A stretch of DNA of 64,000 nucleotides from Chloroflexota bacterium (GTDB taxonomy: Bacteria > Chloroflexota > Anaerolineae > 4572-78 > J111): positions 1 through 64,000 of the forward strand of contig BOKF01000002.1 of NCBI GenBank assembly GCA_016860845.1, written 5' to 3'. Numbering within the stretch: position 1 is the stretch's first letter; the number at the start of each line of letters is the position of its first letter. This document shows, in pieces, positions 26,155 to 34,120 of this stretch. The position numbers and the translations under genes are program-made. The notes below the pieces were generated by a model. That model made no database searches, was not told the origin of the DNA, and worked only from the letters and a program-made list of their open reading frames with translations.

Positions 26155-26367
26155 ATGAGCACCATGAACAGGGTTCCACCGGCCAAAGGATTGAGTTTTC
26201 TGACCTGGGCGCAGATCGAGCAGATTGACGCCCGGCTGGCCAGCCTGGCGGCATACGCCCAGGCGAGCGGCGCCGGGGTGCAGATGTTCCTCCAGGTCAA
26301 CGAGAACGGGATGCTGGTGACGTGCGGCCAGACGATGCTGATCGAGAAGATCAAGCCGGGCCGCTAA
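26155..26367 (+). CDS. Small element protein, 70 residues
   Basis: Starts at ATG 26155 with AGAGGA upstream (a second in-frame ATG is at 26164). The sequence LTWAQIEQIDARLASLAAYAQASGAG followed by a short beta-like stretch suggests a helical cap and small domain. Not recognised. It stands alone between two terminators. Confidence 0.55.
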   Translation: MSTMNRVPPAKGLSFLTWAQIEQIDARLASLAAYAQASGAGVQMFLQVNENGMLVTCGQTMLIEKIKPGR

Positions 26368-26405
26368 ACTTTTAACCATCACAATTCAAACCCCACGAGG
26401 GTCGA

Positions 26406-26687
26406 GTGCCTGACAGAGCTAACGCCGGGGCAGTCCGTGAAGACGGGCTGCCCCTTTCTTTTTTTAGCCCAAAGAAATTGTCCCCCCGCGAGCGCGAGAC
26501 CTTGACGCTGCTGGCCCAGGGCTACACCGCCGCCGAGATCGGCCAGCGGCTGTTCCTGGCCGCGAGTACCATCGAGAAGTATCAGACCAGCATTTACAAC
26601 AAGCTGGGGGCAAAGAATGGGCCGAACGCGGTGGCCATCGCTCTGGCCAGGCGGCTCATTTCATTCGATACGGTTTTGGTCAACTGA
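26406..26687 (+). CDS. LuxR-type helix-turn-helix regulator
   Basis: The core LSPRERETLTLLAQGYTAAEIGQRLFLAASTIEKY-type sequence is a GerE/LuxR DNA-binding domain nearly filling the protein (93 residues from GTG 26406, which has GAGGG upstream). The segment 26427-26462 also forms a strong terminator hairpin, so the true start may be the TTG at 26478, directly at the domain edge. No sensor domain is present. It may control early element genes. The family call is firm; the start is not. Confidence 0.7.
   Translation: MPDRANAGAVREDGLPLSFFSPKKLSPRERETLTLLAQGYTAAEIGQRLFLAASTIEKYQTSIYNKLGAKNGPNAVAIALARRLISFDTVLVN
26407..26463 (+). terminator. Leader-terminator, copy A
   Basis: After CTGACAGAGCTAACG comes a 12-base-pair stem GGGGCAGTCCGT / ACGGGCTGCCCC (26427-26454, one G:T) with a GAAG loop and a T-rich tail. 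Copies with the same GACCGAG-like lead-in lie at 39137 and 47211. Confidence 0.8.
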
Positions 26688-26781
26688 CCGTTACCCCTCA
26701 CACGAGGGGGCACATAAAAATTAGGCAGCCGGGGGTCGCAGAAATTGCACTAATCTCCCGGAGTGGGATGGGGCGGGCACT

Positions 26782-26973
26782 ATGACACTTTTAGCAGTCG
26801 TGCTGATCGTACTGATCGGCGCGGTGATCTACGGCTACCGGCAGGCGATGGAACAGACGAGCCACCTGCCGGCAGCCAGGCCGCGCTTCCACGAAGAGGC
26901 TGACCCCCTGCGGGTTCGACTGGCGCGCGCAGAGTGGCGGCGCGAAGGATGGAAATGGACGAGCGAAAAGTAA
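26782..26973 (+). CDS. Small single-pass membrane protein
   Basis: A 63-residue protein: N-terminal hydrophobic helix (LLAVVLIVLIGAVIYGY) followed by a basic soluble tail. GGGCGGG precedes the ATG. It overlaps the next gene by 19 bases. Could be a phage membrane accessory or holin-like protein; not recognised. Confidence 0.55.
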   Translation: MTLLAVVLIVLIGAVIYGYRQAMEQTSHLPAARPRFHEEADPLRVRLARAEWRREGWKWTSEK

Positions 26974-27257
26974 CCCCAGAAACAACACCCCTCGAACCTG
27001 ACCAGACTGAAGGCCCGACCGTGGTCGGCCCGGACGGCAAACCGACGCCGGCCAAGTGGCTGACCCTGGGCATCGAGCGCTTCAATCACCCCACCAAACA
27101 CTACCGCCTGATCTGGATCCACCTCGGCCAGGCGTGGTTTGCCGAGGAAGACACCACCTATTTCACCAGGAAGTACGGTGAGGGCGGCGCTGTCCGAGCT
27201 GGCCAGGTCCTGGCCGAGCGGGTGAAGTGCCTGCAATTCAACGAGGCGACCCGGTGA
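26955..27257 (+). CDS. Element protein of unknown function
   Basis: A 100-residue protein. The ATG at 26955 has GAAGGA six bases upstream; longer in-frame starts exist at 26934 and 26949. It has a Pro/Thr-rich N-terminus and a folded-looking domain with KHYRLIWIHLGQAWFAEEDTTYF. Not recognised. Confidence 0.6.
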   Translation: MDERKVTPETTPLEPDQTEGPTVVGPDGKPTPAKWLTLGIERFNHPTKHYRLIWIHLGQAWFAEEDTTYFTRKYGEGGAVRAGQVLAERVKCLQFNEATR

Positions 27258-27568
27258 AGAAGTTAATCGTGGCCATAAGCCTGATCCTGTCTTTCCTGAT
27301 CGGCGCGGCGGCGCCGAGTATCGTCGCCGTGGGCATGTACCGCGAGCTGCTGGGCACGCCCGACCCCGAAGCCGAATACTACCGGGGGCTGTACGATGTG
27401 TGCGTGGCCCAGACCCGGCAGCGGGAGATGTGCCTGAAGGCCGTGGGCGGCTTCCGGGCCAAAGGCTGGTACGAGCAGGAATCGCCGGGTTACGAGTGGC
27501 CGATGCCGGCACCAACCGGGATCGGCGCGCCGGCTGACCGGCCCGATTATCCCTTACAAGGTAGCTAG
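27254..27568 (+). CDS. Membrane- or signal-anchored small protein
   Basis: A 104-residue protein with GTG at 27254 overlapping the previous stop as GTGA. KKLIVAISLILSFLIGAAAP is an N-terminal signal anchor; the remainder is extracytoplasmic and contains two cysteines (VCVAQ, EMCLK) that could pair. Holin or superinfection-exclusion roles are possible but unsupported. Confidence 0.6.
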   Translation: MKKLIVAISLILSFLIGAAAPSIVAVGMYRELLGTPDPEAEYYRGLYDVCVAQTRQREMCLKAVGGFRAKGWYEQESPGYEWPMPAPTGIGAPADRPDYPLQGS

Positions 27569-27792
27569 TGGACGACTGGACCCGGCAGACCCAGACGCGA
27601 CTGTTCCGCTTCATCTTCCGGCTCCAGCAGAAACGCTGGCCGGAGGCGTGGGAGCAGGCCCTGGGCCTGGCCCTGGTGGATGGCACGCTGAAGGTTGAGC
27701 GCATCCCCGATGCGAACGAGCTGCGCCGGGTGCATTATGCCGCTCACGGGGTCAAGGCGGCGCTGGGGAGACTTGAAGGGACGAACCTATGA
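27568..27792 (+). CDS. Small helical element protein
   Basis: A 74-residue protein from GTG 27568, sharing one base with the previous stop (TAGTG) and four with the next start. Rich in Trp, Arg and Gln; predicted helical. Not recognised. Confidence 0.55.
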   Translation: MDDWTRQTQTRLFRFIFRLQQKRWPEAWEQALGLALVDGTLKVERIPDANELRRVHYAAHGVKAALGRLEGTNL

Positions 27793-28331
27793 ACACCTAC
27801 GAACCGCTCAATATTTTACCCCCGAACATCCAACAGGATTTCAGGGCCGGCATCGAGCGACAAGTCTCCCCCCTGGCGGCCGGCCACTTTTACCTGGTCG
27901 CTGCGCGCCAGACCAAGCCCAAGTCGTTTGAGGAGCAGCGGATCATCGTCCTGGTGGTGGACGAGAACGGCTTTCCCATGCCGAATGTTCGGGTCGCTTT
28001 CGCCTACAGCACCGCGCCCGATTTCCACCTGCTGACCTCTGACTTTCGCTGGGTCCCGCCGGCGCAGCGGGCCTTTATCGTCCCGACGGCCGGCAGCGGC
28101 CAGATTGACCAGATCCAGGGCAGCTTTGTCAATGACGGTCAGCCGGGCGGCGTCACGGTCTTTTTGTTTGAGCCGGAATATTCCTGCGATGTCGTGACCG
28201 GTGCGGGCATGCTCCACGACCACACCGGCCTGCACCTGACCTACCAACTGCGCCGGACCGGTGTCACGCCGCTCCTGGACCGCCTGGCCAACATTGAGGC
28301 CCGCCTGGCCGCGCTGGAAGCCGGGAAATAA
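27789..28331 (+). CDS. Phage protein with Ig/transthyretin-like beta domain
   Basis: A 180-residue protein. The centre (VLVVDENGFPMPNVRVAFAYST) resembles carboxypeptidase-regulatory-like beta-sandwich domains, and the C-terminus (LDRLANIEARLAALE) is a short coiled coil that could trimerise. It may be a minor virion or cell-surface binding protein. The ATG overlaps the previous gene by four bases. Confidence 0.55.
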   Translation: MNTYEPLNILPPNIQQDFRAGIERQVSPLAAGHFYLVAARQTKPKSFEEQRIIVLVVDENGFPMPNVRVAFAYSTAPDFHLLTSDFRWVPPAQRAFIVPTAGSGQIDQIQGSFVNDGQPGGVTVFLFEPEYSCDVVTGAGMLHDHTGLHLTYQLRRTGVTPLLDRLANIEARLAALEAGK

Positions 28332-28341
28332 CTTTGCATGA

Positions 28342-28373
28342 AAATGCCAGAAAATCCGTATTTTCTGGCATTT
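28342..28373. repeat. Perfect 14-base-pair inverted repeat before the second recombinase
   Basis: AAATGCCAGAAAAT and ATTTTCTGGCATTT flank the loop CCGT. It lies 11 bases after the preceding stop and 95 bases before the minimal tyrosine recombinase. It could be a terminator-like hairpin or a recombinase binding site. Confidence 0.7.
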
Positions 28374-28467
28374 GGGGGTGAGATGGCCCAGGCAGCACCG
28401 ATCCCCATTTTGAGCGATATTCACGATCTGTTTGCCTGGCCAGACATGTGGGATTGGTGGGAGGACG

Positions 28468-29001
28468 ATGGGCAGACGATTACCGACCTGGCTGACCGGC
28501 CCCGAACGCAAGCGACTGCTCGGCCTGGAACTTTCGGCGCGAGACCGGGCCATCATCACCACCTTTCTTTACACCGGCCTGCGCTCCAACGAGCTGCGGC
28601 TCCTGGACGTGGAGGACCTGGACTTCGAGGCCATGACGGTCTTCGTCCGGTTCGGCAAACGGTCCAAACAACGAATCGTTCCATTGCACGCCGAAGCTGC
28701 GGCCGCGCTTGACGCGCACCTGGCCGGGCGGACCAGCGGGCCGGTGTTCGAGAGCAACCGCGGCCAGCGGATCAGCTACGACCGGCTGCACAGCCTGGTC
28801 GTCGAACTCGGCCAGCGGGCCAGACTCCGGAAGGAGTTGCACCCGCACGCCCTGCGCCATTCATTTGCGGTCAGTCTGCTCGACGCCGATGTAGACCTGG
28901 AGACCATTCGTGATCTTCTGGGACACGAGTCCATCGAAACCACTTCAATTTATCTTCACTGCTCGACGGCAAAACGCCGGCAGGCAGTAGATAGGATTTA
29001 G
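28468..29001 (+). CDS. Minimal tyrosine recombinase (catalytic domain only)
   Basis: A 177-residue protein containing only the catalytic domain: Arg in TGLRSNELRLL, basic RFGKRSKQR, HALRH, LLGHESIETT and a terminal nucleophile Tyr in IYLH. The core-binding domain of full-length integrases is absent; the size is like FimB-type invertases. ATG at 28468 has GGGAGGA upstream; longer starts lack an RBS. A second recombinase within the element may invert or resolve DNA rather than integrate it. Confidence 0.85.
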   Translation: MGRRLPTWLTGPERKRLLGLELSARDRAIITTFLYTGLRSNELRLLDVEDLDFEAMTVFVRFGKRSKQRIVPLHAEAAAALDAHLAGRTSGPVFESNRGQRISYDRLHSLVVELGQRARLRKELHPHALRHSFAVSLLDADVDLETIRDLLGHESIETTSIYLHCSTAKRRQAVDRI

Positions 29002-29006
29002 CAATC

Positions 29007-29186
29007 GTGATCTATCTCTCCCGATCTTATTGGTATCAGTGGCTTGCCTGGCAGTTGCCCAGGGAACTGATTTATTACGTTCTAATCCGGGCCTGGGCCT
29101 ACGCGACCACGGGCCAATATTCAAATACGGTGATTTCTGAAATCTCGATGGATGAAGCCATCCGCCGATGGGGAACTGAAAAATGA
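29007..29186 (+). CDS. Small conserved-type phage protein, 59 residues
   Basis: GTG at 29007, stop at 29184-29186, overlapping the next ATG as ATGA. It reads RELIYYVLIRAWAYATTGQYS followed by an acidic segment ending RRWG, a pattern I associate with short proteins in siphovirus early/middle blocks. Function unknown. Confidence 0.6.
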   Translation: MIYLSRSYWYQWLAWQLPRELIYYVLIRAWAYATTGQYSNTVISEISMDEAIRRWGTEK

Positions 29187-29332
29187 GAACCCTAACCAGC
29201 CTGGTCGCTGACCTGAAGATCGTCAACAGCCAGCCGGCCAATCGCAAGAACCGCCGGGCGCGCGCGGCCCTCAGCCGGCGCATCATCCGCCGTCTGGCCA
29301 AGCGAGCGAAGCATGCCCAAGCCAACGGCTAA
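29183..29332 (+). CDS. Very basic 49-residue protein
   Basis: ATG overlaps the previous stop. The sequence is dominated by Arg, Lys and Ala (NRKNRRARAALSRRIIRRLAKR), so it may bind nucleic acid. It overlaps the next start by 20 bases. Not recognised. Confidence 0.5.
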   Translation: MRTLTSLVADLKIVNSQPANRKNRRARAALSRRIIRRLAKRAKHAQANG

Positions 29333-29693
29333 AGCGCTGCGGGGCATCGCCGAGGAGCTGCTCAGCCTGCGGTCCGCCGTCGAGCGGTACGAGGTGCTGG
29401 AGAAGGAACTCAAGGCCGGCCTGGCCGAGCTCAAGTGGAAAGAGATAGACCTGCCCACGGGCCGGGTCTTTATCAGCCTCTCAGAACGCTTCACGATTCC
29501 CCCAGAGGCCGCTGTAGCGGTTTTGGGAGAGCTTCAGGCGTCCAAGGTCATCGTCACCAGGAAAACGGTCTCTAACGAGATTCTAGGGGCCTTTGTGAAG
29601 GCAGGAGAGATCAGCCAGGCCAACTATGAGAAACTTCTGGCCCAGGCCCAGCGCGCGCCGGTGACCAGCCTACATGTGAGGCCGCTCAAGTGA
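29313..29693 (+). CDS. Element protein of unknown function
   Basis: A 126-residue protein with a helical, Leu/Glu-rich N-terminus (LLSLRSAVERYEVLEKELKAGL) followed by a mixed domain. No catalytic motif visible. It ends with the next GTG start overlapping its stop. Confidence 0.55.
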   Translation: MPKPTAKALRGIAEELLSLRSAVERYEVLEKELKAGLAELKWKEIDLPTGRVFISLSERFTIPPEAAVAVLGELQASKVIVTRKTVSNEILGAFVKAGEISQANYEKLLAQAQRAPVTSLHVRPLK

Positions 29694-29986
29694 CCCAGCT
29701 CCAGGTTATCGAATGGTTCCAGGCCGGCGTGGCCCGGCTGGAGCTGCTCAAAGGCCCGCTCAATTTCTGGGGCCAGAGCGCGCCGATGCCGGTTCGCTTC
29801 TGCGATGGCCACGGCGAGCACCAGGGCGACCTGGGCGAGCTGTGGGAGGCCCTGCACGAGAGCTATGAGCGCCTGATCGCGCCGGCCTACAGTGAAGACG
29901 GGCCGGCCTGTGGGGTCACGGCCCAGCAAGCCTTTGTTGAAATTTACGCCATCATTGCCAACGCCGAGCGCGTGGAAGGAGCCTGA
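29690..29986 (+). CDS. Element protein of unknown function
   Basis: A 98-residue acidic protein from GTG 29690, coupled to both neighbours by overlaps. It has single cysteines in RFCDGHGEHQGD and PACGV, not a clear metal site. Not recognised. Confidence 0.5.
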   Translation: MTQLQVIEWFQAGVARLELLKGPLNFWGQSAPMPVRFCDGHGEHQGDLGELWEALHESYERLIAPAYSEDGPACGVTAQQAFVEIYAIIANAERVEGA

Positions 29987-30159
29987 TGAAATACCTGGTT
30001 GTGACCCTTGAATTTTTCAAAGAATACTGGCCGGAGATCCGCCGGGCCGCCGGGCTGACCGTCGAGCTGTGGCCAGAGGTGATCAAGCTCGCGCCAACGC
30101 TGGCCGCCAAGTGGCGCGACGCCGCCCTTCGGCAGGCTCAGGACGCTGCAAAGAAATAG
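29986..30159 (+). CDS. Small element protein, 57 residues
   Basis: ATG at 29986 overlaps the previous TGA by one base. It is amphipathic and Ala/Trp-rich (FFKEYWPEIRRAAG, LAAKWRDAALRQAQDAAKK). Not recognised; position and coupling support coding. Confidence 0.5.
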   Translation: MKYLVVTLEFFKEYWPEIRRAAGLTVELWPEVIKLAPTLAAKWRDAALRQAQDAAKK

Positions 30160-30174
30160 AGAGGCTGGCCGTGA

Positions 30175-30462
30175 GTGGAAGAGTACAGCGAGATCCGCAT
30201 CCTCGGCGTGCGCACCCAGAACCTGGAGGCCCAGATGACGCTGGCGAGAGCTGACATAGACAAGTTGCAAGAGCAAGGCCGCGACAGCCGGGCTGATTTG
30301 GACCGGATGATTTTACTGATTGCCGGCGACGAAGACTACAACATGCCCGGCCTCATCGAGCGGACAAAGTCCGTCGAAGCCGCGCGCCGGCTGACAATGC
30401 TGGGCCTGGCGGTGACGACCCTCACGAGCCTGGCTACATTGGCGGCGGTCCTGTTCAAATGA
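30175..30462 (+). CDS. Coiled-coil protein with C-terminal membrane helix
   Basis: A 95-residue protein from GTG 30175: a coiled coil (about 10-60) and a terminal hydrophobic helix LTMLGLAVTTLTSLATLAAVLF. This layout is seen in phage holin-like or haemolysin-XhlA-like proteins, which makes it the best holin candidate here, with low certainty. It overlaps the terminase small-subunit gene by ATGA. Confidence 0.55.
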   Translation: MEEYSEIRILGVRTQNLEAQMTLARADIDKLQEQGRDSRADLDRMILLIAGDEDYNMPGLIERTKSVEAARRLTMLGLAVTTLTSLATLAAVLFK

Positions 30463-31109
30463 AAATCGAACTCCTCACCGGCGAGCCGCAAGAGCGCGAG
30501 AGCAAAAAAGCAATACTCGCTTGCAATGATTATCTCAGGATGGGACCGGGCCGAAGCCTGAGAAACCTCCTACGGATATACCACGCATCTACTACAGAAA
30601 AGCCGCCGACTCGACACCTTGAAACCCTTGCAACCTGGTCCGCCACCTTCGGCTGGCAGGCCCGCGCGGCCGCTTACGACGCCGAGATCGAGCGCCAGAA
30701 GAACGACTACGTCCAACAGGTGATGAAGTCGGGTCTGGCCCTGGCTCACGAGCGCGTAAACCAGCTCAAGCGATTGACCGAGAGCCTGCTCGCCGAGCTG
30801 TGCGAAATAAACGAAGCCGGCCAGGTCACCAGCTTCAAACGGGACGCCCTGTGGCTGAAGGACGCCAAGCAGATCGGCAGAGGCGAGGACGCCGAACGGT
30901 TCGACCTGGTCCATTTCAACTCACCCGGCCTCGACCAGCTCCGCGGCCTCCTCGACGACCTGGCCAGGGAGACCGGCGGTCGCCGGCAGAAGCGGGACAA
31001 CTTCAACCTGGATATGTCCAAATTGACCGACGACCAACTGGAACGCATCGCCGCCGGAGAGGACCCGTTAGATGTCATCCTATCAAGCACGGGCAGAGGC
31101 GGAGCGTGA
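30459..31109 (+). CDS. Terminase small subunit-like protein
   Basis: A 216-residue protein directly upstream of and overlapping the large terminase by 38 bases. The N-terminal region (LETLATWSATFGWQARAAAYDAEI) resembles the helix-turn-helix-like domain of small subunits that recognise the packaging site, followed by an oligomerising helix. The call rests on position and general features. Confidence 0.65.
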   Translation: MKIELLTGEPQERESKKAILACNDYLRMGPGRSLRNLLRIYHASTTEKPPTRHLETLATWSATFGWQARAAAYDAEIERQKNDYVQQVMKSGLALAHERVNQLKRLTESLLAELCEINEAGQVTSFKRDALWLKDAKQIGRGEDAERFDLVHFNSPGLDQLRGLLDDLARETGGRRQKRDNFNLDMSKLTDDQLERIAAGEDPLDVILSSTGRGGA

Positions 31110-32598
31110 GCGGCGCCGGCGGCAACGAGCCAGGACGTCGGTCGCCCAGCGGTATCAGCTAGACCCCGAAGGCTACGCCCGCGACATTCTGGGTGTGACC
31201 TGGTGGGGCAAACAACTCGAAGTCGTCCAGGCGCTGATGACCCCACCCTACCGGGTGCTGGTCAAGGCGTCGCACAAGGTCGGCAAGACCCACCTCGGCG
31301 GCGGCCTGGTCAACTGGTGGTACGACGTTCACGATCCGGGCATCACCCTGACGACGGCACCCACCGAGCGGCAGGTCAAAGACCTGCTGTGGAAAGAGGT
31401 GCGCGCCCAGCGGCGCGGCCGCGGCGGCTTTCCGGGGCCGAAGATGCCCCGCCTGGAGTCGAGCGAGGTCCACTTCGCCCACGGCTTTACCGCCCGCGAC
31501 GGCGACAGCTTCCAGGGCAACCACAGCCGGCACAGCTTCTTCGTTTTCGACGAAGCGGTGGGCGTGGACTCGGTTTTCTGGGAAACTGCCGAGAGCATGT
31601 TCTCCGGCGAGGGCCATGCCTGGCTGGCCATCTTCAACCCGACCGACACCAGCAGCCAGGCATACACCGAGGAGATGAGCGGCGGCTGGCACGTGATTCC
31701 GATCAGCGTGCTGGACCATCCCAACATCGCCGCCGAACTGCGGGGCGAGCCGCCCCCGTTCCCGTCGGCGATCCGGCTGGCCCGGGTCGAGGAGCTGCTG
31801 AAGAAATGGTGCCGGCCCATTGAGGGGCCGCACAAGGTCAGCGACATCGAGTGGCCGCCGGGCAGCGGCCAGTATCTGCGGCCCGGCCCCATTGCCGAGG
31901 CCCGGCTCCTGGGCCGGTGGCCCAGCCAGGCCACCCACAACGTCTGGAGCGACGCCGCATGGCAGGGGGCGGAACTGCTGCTCCTGGAGGAGCCAAAGAC
32001 TGAGCCGTGCGAGATCGGCTGCGACGTGGCCCGCTTCGGGGATGATTTCACCGAGATCCACGTCCGGCGCGGGCCGGTGAGCCTGCACCACGAGGCCGCC
32101 AACGGCTGGAGCACCAGCGAAACGGCGGGCCGGCTGAAGCAGTTGGCCGACCAGTGGGGCCGGCACTGCGGGACCGAAGGCCGCAAGATCGCGGTCAAAG
32201 TGGACGACGACGGCGTGGGCGGCGGGGTCGTGGACCAAAAGGGCGACTACGCCTTTATCCCAATCTCTGCCGGCAGCACGGCGGTGGAGCCGGAGCGATA
32301 CCCGAACCGGCGCAGCGAGCTGTGGTTCGCCACCGCCGAGCGGGCCGAGGAGGGCCGGCTGAGCCTGGTCCGGCTGCCGGCCGAGGTGCGGCGCGAGCTG
32401 CGCCGCCAGGCGATGGCTCCAACGTGGAAACTCGACAGCCAGGGCCGGCGCGTGGTCGAGGACAAGGCCGAGACCAAGAAGCGGATCAAACGGAGTCCGG
32501 ACGGCATGGACGGCCTGAACCTGGCCTACGCGCCGGCCAAGCGCAGCCAGACGACGACCGTCGTCAAGTACGCCCACAAAGGCAAGAAGAAACGCTAG
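31072..32598 (+). CDS. terL: Terminase large subunit
   Basis: A 508-residue DNA-packaging motor. Walker A-like ASHKVGKTH near residues 66-74, Walker B FFVFDEA near 160, coupling motif in the IFNPTDTSS segment, and an RNase H-like nuclease domain beginning with EIGCDVARFGDD near 305 with further acidic residues (KVDDDGVGGG). It translocates and cuts phage DNA into proheads. The seven-base gap to the portal gene is typical. Confidence 0.93.
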   Translation: MSSYQARAEAERERRRRQRARTSVAQRYQLDPEGYARDILGVTWWGKQLEVVQALMTPPYRVLVKASHKVGKTHLGGGLVNWWYDVHDPGITLTTAPTERQVKDLLWKEVRAQRRGRGGFPGPKMPRLESSEVHFAHGFTARDGDSFQGNHSRHSFFVFDEAVGVDSVFWETAESMFSGEGHAWLAIFNPTDTSSQAYTEEMSGGWHVIPISVLDHPNIAAELRGEPPPFPSAIRLARVEELLKKWCRPIEGPHKVSDIEWPPGSGQYLRPGPIAEARLLGRWPSQATHNVWSDAAWQGAELLLLEEPKTEPCEIGCDVARFGDDFTEIHVRRGPVSLHHEAANGWSTSETAGRLKQLADQWGRHCGTEGRKIAVKVDDDGVGGGVVDQKGDYAFIPISAGSTAVEPERYPNRRSELWFATAERAEEGRLSLVRLPAEVRRELRRQAMAPTWKLDSQGRRVVEDKAETKKRIKRSPDGMDGLNLAYAPAKRSQTTTVVKYAHKGKKKR

Positions 32599-32605
32599 AG
32601 GCAGT

Positions 32606-34084
32606 ATGCCAGTAGACTTTAACCTTGAACTGAGACTCGCCTACCTCCGGGCCGCGCAGAGCGCGCAGCAGGAGGAAGAGGACAAAATCATCACCTACCG
32701 CGCCTTTTTTGAGGGCGACCAGGGCGTGGAGCTGACCGACCGGCAGAAGGAATACCTGTCCGACCCGAAATCCTTCGGCAACGTCTGCAAGCGCGTGGTC
32801 GGCATCGTCAAGGACCGGCTCTCGCTGAGCGAGGCCGGGATCAGCGCGGCGGATACGGCCGGCCAGCGCTACGCCGAGGCGGTCACCGGCTGGTGGTCAG
32901 TCGGCGAGCTGAACAGCAAGCAAAAAGAGATCTACGAGGCCAGCCTGCGCGACACGAGCGTGGCCCTGATCGTCGGCTGGGACACCGTCAACAGCCGGCC
33001 GACCTTCACCCCCAATTTGATCTACGACGGCGAGACCGGCCTGATCCGCTTCCACTACGACAGCGACAACAATCTCCTGTTTGCGAGCAAACGCTGGACG
33101 GTCTGGAACCCGCTCAAGCCGGGCGAAACCGGCAAGCGCCGGCTGACCGTTTACCGGCCCGGCGCCATCGAGCGCTACGAGGCCGACGAGAAAGTGCCGG
33201 GCGGCTGGCGCTTTTTGCAGCCGGCGGAGCTGGCCGACGCCGAGAACCCGCAGGGCCTGCCCAACCCGCAGCCCTGGACCGACACCGGCGATGCGAGCGG
33301 CCAGCCGCTGCCGATCCCGGTCATCCCCTTCGAGAACCCCGGCGGCTCGGAACTGGCCGACGTGGTCACGATCCAGCAGCTCCTCAACCACGGCCTGGGC
33401 ACGTTCGACATCGCGACCGATTTCCATGGCCTGCCGATCCTGTGGTTCCACAACGCCGAGTTCCCGGTGGACGAGGAGACAGGCGAGGAGACCATCCCGG
33501 AGTTTGGCCCGGGCACGGCCATCAACATGAAGGGCGACAGCGCCGGCGCGGGCCGGATCGAGCCGGCCGACCTGGTCAAGCTCTTCCAGGCCGGCGTGCT
33601 GAGCTGGGTCCAGGTGCTGGCCCTGGTCAAGGGCTGGCCCATGTTTCTCTTTGACCGCGCCCAGCAAGCGCCGAGCGGGATCGCGCTCCAGATCATGGAG
33701 GGCGGCCTGGTCAGCCAGGTCGAGGACAAGCAGATCGTCTTCGGCGGGGCCTGGCGCAAGGCGTTCGACGTGGCCCGCCAATTACACCGGCGGTACACCG
33801 GCGAGGAGCTACCCGGCGAGCTGAAGCTGACCTGGAAATCGGCCAAGACCGCCGACGAACAGGGCGAGATCGAGACCAAGGCCCGCAAATTCGAGGCCGG
33901 CGAGATCCCGACCGAGCAGCGCTGGGAAGAGCTGGGCTACACCGTCGAGCAGATCGCCAAGATGAAGGCGATGAAGGCCGAGGCGGTGCAGCAGCAGCAA
34001 GCGCTGATGCAGCGGCAACAAGAGCAGGCCCAGCAGCAACAAAACGACAGTCAACCAACGCCCGGCGAGAGCCAGGGCGAATAA
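32606..34084 (+). CDS. Portal protein (SPP1 gp6-like)
   Basis: A 492-residue protein forming the dodecameric gate at the capsid vertex. The N-terminus has KSFGNVCKRVVGIVKDRLSL and the C-terminus a Gln-rich helix, as in SPP1_Gp6-family portals. Position between terminase and scaffold is canonical. The terminal QQQ-rich tail is low-complexity but in frame. Confidence 0.88.
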   Translation: MPVDFNLELRLAYLRAAQSAQQEEEDKIITYRAFFEGDQGVELTDRQKEYLSDPKSFGNVCKRVVGIVKDRLSLSEAGISAADTAGQRYAEAVTGWWSVGELNSKQKEIYEASLRDTSVALIVGWDTVNSRPTFTPNLIYDGETGLIRFHYDSDNNLLFASKRWTVWNPLKPGETGKRRLTVYRPGAIERYEADEKVPGGWRFLQPAELADAENPQGLPNPQPWTDTGDASGQPLPIPVIPFENPGGSELADVVTIQQLLNHGLGTFDIATDFHGLPILWFHNAEFPVDEETGEETIPEFGPGTAINMKGDSAGAGRIEPADLVKLFQAGVLSWVQVLALVKGWPMFLFDRAQQAPSGIALQIMEGGLVSQVEDKQIVFGGAWRKAFDVARQLHRRYTGEELPGELKLTWKSAKTADEQGEIETKARKFEAGEIPTEQRWEELGYTVEQIAKMKAMKAEAVQQQQALMQRQQEQAQQQQNDSQPTPGESQGE

Positions 34085-34120
34085 AGCCACAGGCCAGGCG
34101 CCTAAAGGAGCAATCAACCT

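Noticed and set aside
30800..33654. Long Arg/Pro/Gly-rich frames overlapping terminase and portal
   Set aside because: Shifted frames of genuine genes; extreme Arg/Pro content betrays them.
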